The notes under the pieces were generated by a model that saw only the letters and a list, made by a program, of their open reading frames with translations, did not search any database and had not been told where the DNA came from. From the NCBI RefSeq assembly GCF_030867145.1, contig NC_134434.1, forward strand, positions 496,001 to 560,000: 64,000 bases of DNA. The letters run 5' to 3'. Made by a program: the position numbers and the translations under genes. Source of the DNA: Opisthocomus hoazin (Eukaryota > Chordata > Aves > Opisthocomiformes > Opisthocomidae). Below, piece after piece: positions 1 through 10,990 of this stretch (the first letter of the stretch is position 1; each line of letters starts with the position of its first letter).

Positions 1-3000
1 CCCCTTCCTGACACACACTACACCACTTCAACCTGGTTTCTTAGAGATTCATTTCTCAAAGTGAATTGACATCTCATGGTGTTTAAAAGGGTGTCAGCTT
101 TCTCAGAAGCATTTCACACAGATCATGCATTTTAAAGGTCTTACGTAAATTCTCTGAAATGAAAATGTAGAAAATACACATTTACATTACAGCTCTTCCT
201 GCTCAGTAACATATTTCCACCCTATCCACTCATCTATTTTCATGAAGTTTTAGGAATGTAATTATTCTTTCAGAATCACAACTTGCCACATTTGGTTAAA
301 ATCAGCCACTACACCAAAAAATCATGAAGCAGGAACATGCAAGAGACTACACATACCTAGCATGATTGCATATGGTTTGTTTCCGTAGCAAACCAGGCCA
401 AAAAAATACTTCGACTCACAGGAAGCAACAGAGCTGCAAGAGTTACACACCTCAAACGGCCAAATGCCCCATGTTGCAATGAGGGGCCACAGCTGCAGGG
501 ATTACAGACATCAGTAACATCTGTATTTCCACTATGCAACACAAAGGAAGAGGGAACAGTGGTATGTCTGATTGCTGCAGGGTCCTTCAAATTAAGTTGG
601 TTTAACTCTCTCTGTTCTGATGAGGAACAGGATTTGGTTGAGTGATTCGTTCCTACTTAGTAAGTAATAGAAGGTAAGCACACAGCTATTTTAAGTAGAC
701 TTCTTGCTGGAGTAGGACTCATTTCCAAATGTTGAAATAACAAGTTTGTAAAAATTACTAAGTCACCTCCTCTGTTTTAGTGCAGCCCTCTCGCTTTGAG
801 CCTGTGTTTTATATTCTGCAGCCTTGAGTAATGTACTCTTCCGCAAAAGGGTTTAGTGCTATTAATCCAGTAATGTCGCTGTGCTAAAAATATTGATTGC
901 TTCGTCAAACGGAGTTCTGCAGAACTATTCTGTGTTTAGATGTTTCACATTATTTTTCCTTCAGTTCTTCAAAATGCCATCTACAGTTTCCTTCCTTACC
1001 TCCTTAGAATCTCAATTTATAAGCAGTTACTAGTGGGACTGCATTTAATTTCTGTTTTGAGGGCTTTCATCTGTATCGTGATCGCTAAGTTACCAGGTGA
1101 CCTCAAATACAGCAACATCCACATACAAGAATTAGGTAAGTGGGGAGTCTTGCAAGCACTGTAAAAAGATTTTAAGATCCAATCATTGCCACACAAAGTA
1201 ATGGATCTTGCTACAGACGGAGAACCCTGCTCATTCACTTGTTTATTAAATTCAGGAGTACCAACCAGTTCTGTAATGAATTACTTAATCTTTGACCTAT
1301 TGTCCACAGCCATGTTCCAGAACAAAGAATTTATAGCAAGCTGAGCTCCCTAAGGCTAATTGGAAAAAACTTTTTTTTTTTTTTACCATTTTCTATCCTC
1401 AACAAATCTTTGCCAAACTATGTTATTTTTGCCTCTCCGCTTATACACCTACGTATCAAAGGATAACATTTTGTTGCAGATGAGTTACTGCTGCAGTTCG
1501 CTCTAGGATCTGTTTGTAGTAAATGCATGCTAATACATCATTTTGGGGGTTCCTATCAAGCTTTGTTTCGGTAAAAATCTAGATTTGTTTTCCAGTTAAC
1601 AAGCACCTGAGTCTTCTAGGACCCTAATGCACTTTCGAATTTTTATTTCCTCCTACAAATGGCCATACACCAAAACACAAGCAAAGATCTTCAAGATCCT
1701 CAATGCTTGTTTTCATTAAATGGCAAATATTCCAAACAAGAGAATACTACCAGCAACATCAAGAGCTAAAGCTGTTTCTCTCAAGGTTGAGCAGAGAACC
1801 CTGAAGCAAGAGTGCCACATCAGAGAAGCTAAGCAATGGTGCTGGATGGTGCACAATGAAAATCTGGGCCAAATTTAGCCCTGGCAAGATTTAGTTCGGA
1901 GAATGGGACAGGGAAGCATAACCATACAACAGCTTCAAGCATGTCAGCAATGTGGGAGGTTGAACAATAACTTGTATTCGTTTAAAGCTTGATGGATAAC
2001 ACCTCAGCTATGCAAAGCTGAAGTGCTATGAAGAGCCCTGGCAGAAAAGAAAAAAAAAACAAACCTACAAAAAAAACCCCAACAAAATATTGCAACCCAT
2101 GTTGCCTTATCTATCTGTGTTAGCTCTCCCCACATCAGCTCTGAAGCTCTCAAGACCAAATTCAGTTTTGTGATAAACAGACAGCTTCTTTAATACTATT
2201 TGTTCATAGAGGCAATACAAGCTACAAAATCTGTTTGTCATGCATTCTTGTTGACAGTTGTGCATTTTACGTTCATTTTCTGTACTAACTCATAATTAGA
2301 TTTGAGGTTTAAGTAAATGGTTTTTTTCAGAGCTTTCATTATCTGCTTAATGTAGCAGAGATCAAACCACAGTTTTTCTTTAATATAACTTCGTTGAAAT
2401 ACTCTTTTCTGATCATCACAGTCTTCTGTGGAATTCAGACAAAATAGTGAAAATATATTTTATTTGTTATGAAAGCAAGACTTCAAAAAAACGGAACTTA
2501 TGATGATTTTTGTGTAATATAAATACTAAATAGCTCCATAGAGTACTGCCAGCCAACCAATCTTCTGATTTCCTAATGCTCTAAAGCTCTCTTTACTGAT
2601 GTTGGTTACGTCCTTTCACACTGAGAAAACTCCACTGGTGCACTGAGAGTCGTTATCCCACTTAAAAAAAAATATCCAGAAAGATGAATGACAAGAGAGT
2701 GAATGGTGACATTTTGCTGCTCCACCTAAGAGTTGATGAAGGAGAGAAGCCAACAAGCTGCTCTCCTGCTGAGCAATAGAGAAATCAGTAAGACTGCAGG
2801 AGGAGTAAAGTACTTGTTGCTGGGATTGATTGGGCAGAATCTGGCCACTGCTAGCTCCCACAATTACCAATCTCCCAACACATACATATGTAGCAATTGA
2901 AACAATTTAATGTGTTTGCTAGTAGCTTCATCTAATCAGATAGTATCAATGTCTTCTTCACGTACATCTCCTGACGAAGTCTTCTCTCTTAACCGTAACA

Positions 3001-6000
3001 TACTGTTTTAAGAAAGACTTCAGGGTGTACTCACTTCTTAAAAATCCAATCACCACACTAGAGAATCATTCAATGAAACACTCTCCTATACATTCAGAGA
3101 TGTGAAGCCAGGCTCCAAGAAAGACAGTGTACTTTTTCTAGGTAACTGCAACAAGTTCAACACTCAGACATCCTCAAAATGTCTAAGGGGACAAAAACCC
3201 TCTACTTGTTCCCTCTGTGTATCCTCTTCCTAACACCGAATAGCTCTATCTGTGTGGAAAGCACTAGTCCCGATGAGAACTGAAGAGCCAGGTCAGATAT
3301 ATTTTAAAAGTATAGCATAAAACCCAAGATGTTCCATGCTGTTTACTGTTTGAACTCTGAATTAACTTCAAGTTCTTTCATGCAGTCAAGCAATTATTTA
3401 ACCAATAATCAACATTTAACAGTGACTATTAAAATCAGATCTCTTGAAGGAGACACAGTGTTCTTGCTTCTAGCATTAACAAGGCTTGTTCGTTCAGCAG
3501 TTTTTTCCCCTGTTGTCATGTGACAGGCTATTTTTAATATTTGCCTGAATATATTTTGCATCTTCCTTTGATCCAGAAAGCAGTTTTGTGAGGCTTGTCT
3601 ACATACTGCATTTCCCTTGCCGTGGCAGTCCGGAGCAAAGCTTTTCCATTTCACTGCAATTTCAGCATCGGCTGGTAATGGCAGGAGCACACAGCCGTGC
3701 GTGCACGCCTGCTGCTCCAGCAAAAGCCATGCTGAGCAGGCTGCACAGGGGACTGCCACGTGCCTAAAGCACATGGTCATGCAGGCAACAGCCCTCCAGA
3801 GCCTCACGTGAGAGTCAATGTGAAGAGCAGCTCTCGGTACCAGCCTGCCTGACAGTTTAGCTGGTCATTCCCATGTTGTCACGTGGGAGACCAAAGGTCA
3901 GGAAATTCCCAGCTCCTCTTGGTGCTGCAGGTAGAGTCCTTCGGCTCTAAGAGAGGGGGCTCAAACTGCGGCTCATGCAACACCTACCAACTGCTTGTAA
4001 ACAATGATTAAAGTTTAGGAGAGGATTCCAGATACAAGCTGGCTGCTGGGAATGCTGCCCTTCACACTACAAAGGCTGTGCTGGAAGAGGAGGTCACGTT
4101 AAGAAGCACAGGGGACGGAAGACTGCAATAAAGGGAGTGCTGCACACACACCCTTTTGTGGGCTGCCCCCTCCACCGAGTCATCCCCAGTACGCAGCCAA
4201 GAGGCTGGATGGAGCAAGAACAGACCTCTCCCAGTTGGCTGCCGTGCCTATCACAAACAGGAGTTAAAAAGAAAATGCTGAAAACCACCCAATCACACCT
4301 ACTGTCAATCATTACCGCTCAGTATCTATGTAAGATGTAAAAGGCACGTGCTCTAGATGAAATATCTCAGCTGCATAAATAAGACACAGCATTCAATAAA
4401 ATCTTCGTGTTCTTGGGGGGTGGGAGGCTTAAGTACACTTCAAATGGAAACAGTTTTCAGCTTTTTTATTAATGTACCCCTATTTTTTTTTAAATGAAAG
4501 CAAAGATTTGCAGATATTGCACACAGCTGTATTTCTGCAGCAGATTACAATGCCTGTTTTTCTTTTTTTTCCTTTCCTCAAATAATCTTGGCAGATCCTT
4601 TGCAAGTAGACTAAGGCACCCAGCCATCCAGGCAACACAGACTGAAAACCACTGTCACAGGAATGTAAGGAACAAGGGGGTTTTTTCAAAGCCTCTGACA
4701 GCCCTATCCTCATTAAGGAGCAGGGCAGTAGCAATACAGGGGTTATCACTGCATCAGCAGCAGCCCTGTGACATAGGCTTACGTCCAAGGCTTTGGTGGC
4801 AAACAAAATACAGACTTAAACCACTAAACCCCCCAAACCTTCCAATTAGGGTCTTCCACCAGACTTTGACCACGCTTCTGAACTCTATTTCACTGTATTC
4901 AAACCCTTTACAGTAGCTGCCTCATTCACCCAAATAAGGGCTACAGAGGGAAAAGAGCCAGGTAAAAGCAACCACCAACTAGTTATCTGCAAAATAGGAA
5001 CCTCGTTGTACATAACAGCTACAAGTACACCAAATTTCCCCAAAGGACTCCGCAGTTAAATGGAGATTTACATTCCACAAAAAAAATGGCAAAAGACAAC
5101 ACAAGGCATATGACAGATGAAGAACCACGGAAACATGTTTGCAGTAACGGGTTACTTTAAAACCCAGCTTTATAAAACCTGTTTTTCTGAGCAAGACTAC
5201 AGATTTCAACCAACTCACCAGCATCCAGAGAGAAAAGAAGTTTTAATGCATCTACACATTACAATGAATGGTGGTCTACAATGCTAAAATAAAAATACTA
5301 TTTTTTATTAACAAAATCAGTACTGTGAAAAAGAAATACATCAGATTCCAGTCTTGCAACAGCCATTACCCTGTGTCTCTCCTCTTCGAAAGAAAACCAG
5401 TATTTGCTATACATACATTCCCTGAACAGAAATTTATGGGAAAGTAAGTGCTCACTTCATTGTTTGCTATAGTCCAGAGAACAAACGACAAACCGGTGAC
5501 CCTAAACATTTTTCCATCGACCAGACAATCCAAGCTGCAAGTACAGAATTAAGTTAAAATTATAAGGAACCTTTTTGTTGTCATTCTTTTTCTACCTCTA
5601 AGAAAAAAAACAAACATCAGTGAGGTTGTTTGTAATGTCACATTTACAGTCAGGGTCAGCTCAGCTCTGCTGAGTCTGATGACGCTTCTCAGTGAATGCC
5701 AACACAGATTTCCAGATCTCTTCCAGAGATGGTATAAAATACATGTTTAGGCAATACCATTAGCTTCTAAAGACAGATAAGGCTTGTATTTCAATACACA
5801 CATGAAATGAAATCTTCTTATGCCACTCTTCTATCGACCCTCTATGTCCGAGATACACCGTGTACACACATGAGTCACATTTGGTGTTCCACGTGCACGT
5901 GTACATCCTCCCCCATACACAGTACATGCAGGTATAAGAGTTCTGACCAACTGCACGTGATACACTGATGCTAAATGCTGCGGAGCCATTTAAAGTAGGG

Positions 6001-8448
6001 ACATCAGCAGTACAGGATTTGACCCTGCCTTCAGCCAGAGTTCACACGCTCAAACAGGCTTCCATTGCAAGACAAAATTCAGAGGACACAACACCGAAAT
6101 ATTTTTAGGACAATTACTATCACCTAAAAAATTCAGTTTTCCCCAAAACCAGTAAGATCACATGGAGTTAATTTTTACTGAAATTGTATACTTCGACTAT
6201 TTGTTCTTGGGTTTATTACAGTAATACAAATCACAACAGCTATGCATACTGGAACAGTACCTCACACCAATTTAAAAAAAAAAATCTTTCTTCGTGTGAC
6301 AGTTTAAAAAATATATTTTAAAAATCTTCAGATATATTAACTAGAAGGCTCCATTATAATGATTTTAACATTTATCTCCACACTAACTTTTGGATTTCAA
6401 AGCAGCACATTTGCCTTGGCACTTCTATGACAACTTTAAATGCTCATTTTTACTCTTACTAAAAATTTGTTTTTTAAAATACATACTGTCTTATTTTAAA
6501 ACTTGCTCGAATGCTAAACTTTAAGATGATCTTCTCTCTGAAACAGGTTATCAATGTAAGATTTTTACATGACAGCAGATAAAAATTTCAACCACCTGAT
6601 GATAAACCACACTACTGTTAATTAAGTCATTGTAGCTATCAGCAAGGGGGCGGGGGTAATAAAATATTTTTTTTAAGAAACAGAATGAGTTCCCTTAAAA
6701 AAAAAAACAAAAACAAACATTGAACCAAAAAGTTGTATTATTCTTAAGGCAAGATGGCACAGGGAAAAAGTAACTGCTAATGTAGATGTTTTATCCTACC
6801 CCAAGAGACATGACTTGTTTTTAAACAGTATAAAAGTGGAGAGAGTTTCTAGTGAGCAAAGTTTGTAACCCTGAGCTACAAACAGCTCAGGAAAAAAATA
6901 AAATAAAAAAAAAAAAAAAAACAGAAAAAAACCTAAAAAAAAAAATCAATTAGTTGAAAAGTCATGCGGACAGCTGATTACAAATAAATTCTGACAGGTG
7001 ATCGTTAAAAGCCTGGCTCATAACCAGGCTCCTCTGAAAAAAGAATGAGGACAGATTATCTACTTTTAATTTTATGTGTGCGTATGTGACAGAAAATGGG
7101 GTAGCATATATGCACTATTTTTAAAAACTGGCTCAGAAAGTGGTTTTTTATATTCTACTCTTGCTAACTCCAAATACATTGTAACTTTGGAAGGCTGTTA
7201 AGTTATTATGCCTTGAAACTGAAATACAAAACAAAGTCAAATCCACATAAAGTTAAAGCAAGTAAATGAAATTCACAACCAAACACACACTTCTGAGTCG
7301 GGCCAAGAGTCTGTTGACAGGTTAGGGGTGTTTTGGGGGTGGTGTGTGTTTTATTTCCTTTTAATGAGAAAGGAATGTTGCAGACTTGTAAGACTTTTCT
7401 ATTTCATCCTGCTCCACAACTTTTGTCCTTCTATTTATTTATTTTGCCTCCTTATCAGACAATTCTGACAATGATTTCGCACGCTGAGCATGGCAAACGA
7501 TCAAGCAGAAGGGAGAGGAGTGGTTTCCTGCTCCCAAGAGCACACTTTGCTCTAGCAAAACTTGTGCAAGCAGAAGAGCACAATAAATAAGCTACCCTTG
7601 GTCTAGTCTTTTTTTAAAAAAAGAAAAAAGCAAAGCTCCGTATTTTCCAAATTTCAATGTTGACACTATTCCACTGACCATGATCTCAGCCCTGCTGGTG
7701 TCAAGCCAGAGCAGTTACTCTGGAGTCGTCCTAGTGTCTCTAAAAGGATGATTTCAAGTGCTAATAAACTAACAGAAGACTTCCACTGACATCAAACGGG
7801 TTTGAATCATGCATTACAATCAGGCCTCGGACTCCATGACGTTTTCTTTGCCTGCAGCTTAAGGTGACAATAGATGTAATTTATTAACTTCGATCAGAGT
7901 TACGCTCAGTTTATGATAATTTAAGCAAGGTTATAATAATGCAGTTCCAAAATTCAGTTCCTGTCCCATGTACTGTGAAAATTTTACTTTGCTCAACAGA
8001 GAATAAGATTATGGCCAAAATTTTAAATAGGAACTGTTGTCTTTAAGTTTTAACTTCAAAATAATTGCTCACGCCTGTGCTCTCGCACCAAATATTGGCC
8101 AAAGGAATATCCACTTTCATGGTCCTCGTCCCTGTTCATGTAACACCATGGCATCTCTGCACTGCTATTCTGTTTGTGGTCTTTTTACTTGCTAATAGCT
8201 AGGCTATCAACAAAGAAAAGAAGATAGACAAGTTTCCTTGGAATTCCCACAGCTTCCTTACATAATTTAAACAAAAAATCCCTGCTGAGCAACTTAGCAA
8301 TAACTAGAGCTATTATTTTTATTTTTTGGAGTGTGAGCGACTAAAATCACATCAGCCCTCTCTAAGCTGCCTGTCAGCTGTACAGGGAGAAGTAGTGGTT
8401 TACACCGGGGACACCAAAATCCACAGGAAGTTCTTAGGTCTGATTTAC
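1..8448 (-). other. HLF: HLF intron 2, left part (partial)
   Basis: Non-coding sequence downstream of HLF exon 2. I looked for the PAR/bZIP exons (basic-region motif RNNMAAKRSRDARR and C-terminus ARHGPL in reverse complement) and did not find them. The stretch is AT-rich with A-tracts near 6655-6950 and a perfect 16-base palindrome of T and A runs at 7608-7623. Two PAR-bZIP-type sites occur, TTACGTAA at 141-148 and TTACATAA at 8258-8265. Short open frames here have no recognisable content. Confidence 0.7.
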
Positions 8449-8784
8449 CTGGTCTGACCGGGCTCTGCATGCAGTTCTGCGACACCATGCCTGGATGGAC
8501 TGAAGTAGAAGCCCTGCTGCTGAGGTCCATGACAGAAGGTGATGATGAGGTAGCTTGCTGGAGACCTGACTGGTGTGGGCTATGCTCGTGCTGGTTTGGG
8601 CTGGGTGGAATGCCATTTTCTGAGAGGAATTCTTCCAGGTCCATGTATTCCAACTGGAAAGTGTCTCCATCGTATGGCAGTGTCTTGTCCCACAATGTCG
8701 GGCCCAAGAAAGCTGACTGAGGGACTGTCGTACTGGTGCTGTCATCATCTAACTTCTTCTCTTTGTCTTTTTCTTTACCAAATG
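8449..8784 (-). CDS. HLF: HLF coding exon 2 (transactivation region)
   Basis: Second coding exon of HLF, about residues 36-147 of the protein started at 10196. It follows acceptor TGTTTTGTTTAAG|CA and ends at donor CCAG|GTAAAT, again phase 1. The translation starts [15 protein letters not shown], a basic/acidic linker. It continues through [20 protein letters not shown] and [16 protein letters not shown], the strongly conserved acidic/hydrophobic activation region of PAR-bZIP factors, and closes with VMDLSSRAS and NCMQSPVRP. These are near-identical to human HLF and distinguish it from TEF and DBP. The open frame continues past the donor to about 8294, but that tail has no similarity and is intron. 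The PAR segment, basic region and leucine zipper are absent from 1-8448 on either strand, so the gene is cut by the left edge. Confidence 0.95.
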
Positions 8785-10090
8785 CTTAAACAAAACACAT
8801 AATAAAGATATAAGAGCTCAGTAATTAAAATATTAGCTACTACTACTTCAATTATTTCTGCTGCAGTCTCAGTTGTAAGAAACAAATACTCCCTTTGTAA
8901 AAATAACTCCTTTGATTCACTCTATTTGGTAGAGAATTGAAGGGTCAAGCCAATGAAGCACCTCTGCTTGATCCAACCACGTTTTTGAGATTTTCCTCTA
9001 TTTTTAGCTAACAATTCCACTGCACACGTGGCTTTGAATGTCAGCTTCAATAAGTATTCAACAGACTTAAAAGGGAGTATTTAAGTTCCAGATGAAGATG
9101 CTGCTGTATTCTGTTGAAAAGGAACAGTCTTCACCTAAAATCTCTGTAATTCATTATCCTGTCATACTTCTAAATTAAGGTCCCAATCTTGCTAGTCCTT
9201 ACACAAGGGAAGTAGTAGTCCTCATATTCAGTACTTCTTAACATTACCAACTCACAACAGTGAAGTCTGACAGAACATGTATTTTGATGTGCAGAAGAGC
9301 GCATGCAAAATTCAAAGGTAGAAGCAAAGCAAAGAAAAAGTTAAAATGACACTTTCGAGTCATTCCCACAACATCCAGTGATTTCAATACACATTTTTGA
9401 TGGGAAACACCTGATTCTCCACAAGATTCACAAGAATTGGAACCGATAAAGCTTCCTGTCAACCACCATGCCTTCTTAACATGTTCAATGACACGCAACA
9501 ACCCGGGCAAAATCCTGCGAGTCATTTTGCAATGAAACTCGGAAAGCTGAGGACACAAAAAGCCTTGGCTCTGCGAGACCTTTCACGGGGTCTTGGTTTT
9601 AATACGCGCTCAATTCGTCGGGAATACAAGGTGCACTTCTGTCCATGCTACCTCAGCTTTCCAGAAAAGCTGAAACTTTCTGCTGGCAAAAGGCGTTTCA
9701 GCGACACGGGGCCAGGTCTCCTGGGGTGGGGGGGGGGCTGTCAAACGGCGGAGCCCGGCCCGGCACCTCGCCCTCTCTCATTTATCTCTCCCCGCGGCGG
9801 CTCCGCAGCGGCGATGGAAAAACCGAGCCGCCGTCCGTTAGGTCAGGCCCAGCCTAACACCCTCACCGAAGCCATCCCGCGCTTAATCGCCTTGGGGCGA
9901 AGGGGTGGGAGGGAGGGGAGGGAAAAGGAAAGCGAGGCAGCGGCCCCTGAGGTGACAGCGGGATGGGGGCCGCCATTTCGGGGCGCCTGCCCTCACCGGG
10001 CCGGGCTGTGAGGGGACCCGCGGGGGAGGGGGGAAGCAGAGCCGGCCCCGGGGGGCCGTGGGAAGCGAGGGCTGCCCGGGGAAGCCTCAC
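8785..10090 (-). other. HLF: HLF intron 1
   Basis: Intron of 1306 bases between the two HLF exons, bounded by GTGAGG (complement of 10085-10090) and TTTAAG (complement of 8785-8790). Its first third (about 9715-10090) is still CpG-island sequence and holds a run of G-tracts on the plus strand; the rest is ordinary AT-rich sequence. No other exon was recognised in it. Confidence 0.9.
9902..9922 (+). other. G-quadruplex-type motif just inside HLF intron 1
   Basis: Five consecutive G-tracts of three or four separated by single bases (G4-T-G3-A-G3-A-G4-A-G3). This satisfies the strict four-tract rule for an intramolecular G-quadruplex. It is on the strand opposite HLF, about 170 bases past the exon 1 donor. 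Folding is predicted, not shown. Confidence 0.6.
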
Positions 10091-10196
10091 CGTCTTCGTG
10101 AGCGAGCGGCAGCTTGAGCGGGTTTTCCAGCAGGGACTTCAGCACCCCGTAGGTGGGAGGTAGGAAGCTGGGGTTCAGCGGGAGCGGCCGCGACAT
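10091..10196 (-). CDS. HLF: HLF coding exon 1 (start codon, N-terminus)
   Basis: First coding exon of hepatic leukaemia factor, a PAR-family bZIP transcription factor that acts in the nucleus on D-box sites. On the minus strand the ATG complements 10194-10196 and has an A at -3 (ACCATG). The exon encodes 35 residues beginning MSRPLPLNPSFLPPTYGV and containing LKSLLENPLKLPL, which match the HLF N-terminus; human HLF has three extra residues (MEK) before the aligned Met, not encoded here. The donor is G|GTGAGG, leaving one base (phase 1). That base joins CA of exon 2 to give Ala, so the two exons are in frame. TEF and DBP share part of this motif, but the combined exons match HLF best. The long GC-rich frame running upstream of this ATG has no HLF similarity and is taken as 5' leader. 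Confidence 0.93.
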
Positions 10197-10410
10197 GGTG
10201 AGCTTTCCCCTCGGGGCAGCTGCGCGGCGGCGGTTCCTTCCCCTTCCTCTCGCGGCGGCGCGGCCACGAAGCACGGTGAAGCGGGCGAGGGGCGCCCGGA
10301 GGCCGCGGGAGCAGGGGAGCGGGAGAGGCCCCTCCGCCACACAGCTCCGCCGCCGTCCGCTCTGCGCCGCGCGCCCCGGCCGCGCGCCCATGTGCAGGCG
10401 CCGCCGGCGC

Positions 10411-10418
10411 TGACGTCA
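10411..10418. promoter_or_regulatory. Full palindromic CRE (TGACGTCA) in the HLF promoter
   Basis: Perfect eight-base cAMP-response element, the canonical CREB/ATF site, 215 bases upstream of the HLF start codon on the minus strand. It lies 20 bases downstream, in the HLF sense, of an inverted CCAAT box. Use by CREB/ATF is inferred from the motif alone. Confidence 0.7.
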
Positions 10419-10437
10419 GGCGCGGCGCGGCACCGCC

Positions 10438-10442
10438 ATTGG
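10438..10442 (-). promoter_or_regulatory. CCAAT box oriented toward HLF
   Basis: ATTGG on plus is CCAAT on minus, within GCGCCAATGGCGG read on the minus strand, a typical NF-Y context. It sits upstream of the CRE and about 240 bases upstream of the HLF ATG. Confidence 0.6.
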
Positions 10443-10990
10443 CGCGGGGGGCGCGGCGGACGGCTCCGCCCCGCCCCCCTCCCGGCACGCGCGGCTGCCG
10501 TTACCCGTGGAGGGGGGGGGGGGAAGCCGGGGCCGGCCCGTGCGCGGGTTCCGGCGGGAGCGCGGCCCGGAGCCGTCGCCCCGGTAACCGGGAGCAACGT
10601 TAACGAGTTTGAACGTTTGACCTCGCTCGGTGCACCCGGGCTGAGGGCAGTGCTGAGGGGAGCGGGACGGGCGCGCCGCGCCGCCGTGTGAGGGGTGCGG
10701 CGGGCGGGGAGGGACGGCGTTGGTACCCATCTCTGAGGGAAACCGGTTACCGGGCTTGCGGGCGTTTCGCTTCGCGGCCGCACAGCTCTCCCGTGCGTCC
10801 GGTTTCCGTGGGCGGGTGGCTCCTCTCGGCAGCCACCGAGACGGACCAGGGCGAGAGCTGTCACCGCGAGCGGGGCTCCCGCCGCCTCGCCCCAGCGCCG
10901 CGTCGGAGGGGATCTGCCTCGCCAGCGGGGTTGACCTGCTGCCCGCCGAGGCCTTGAGGAGCAGGCTGCTCAGGGGCTGCCGTCCCGCTG

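Larger units (their letters stand above)
9715..10990. promoter_or_regulatory. HLF: CpG island covering the HLF promoter, exon 1 and start of intron 1
   Basis: A sharp rise in G+C and CpG density is visible against AT-rich flanks, centred on HLF exon 1. No TATA box is seen at a plausible distance from the ATG, in keeping with a CpG-island promoter. Long open frames on both strands here (for example 229 codons on minus at 10175-10864) are a by-product of low stop-codon frequency, not genes. Boundaries are estimated by eye. Confidence 0.85.

Noticed and set aside
5225..7300. A-rich, low-GC stretch considered as a 3' UTR of an HLF short form or a neighbouring gene
   Set aside because: No stop-bearing terminal exon leads into it and no adjacent coding sequence was found on either strand.
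8294..8448. Extension of the HLF exon 2 frame past the GTAAAT donor
   Set aside because: The residues after RPG (KSDLRTS...) have no HLF similarity. A good donor sits exactly where the human exon ends, and phase fits.
10175..10864. 229-codon minus-strand frame (and several others of 75-176 codons at 9480-11160)
   Set aside because: All lie in the HLF CpG island, where stop codons are rare. They are Pro/Arg/Ala/Gly-rich with no domain, and one simply reads into the HLF start from its leader.
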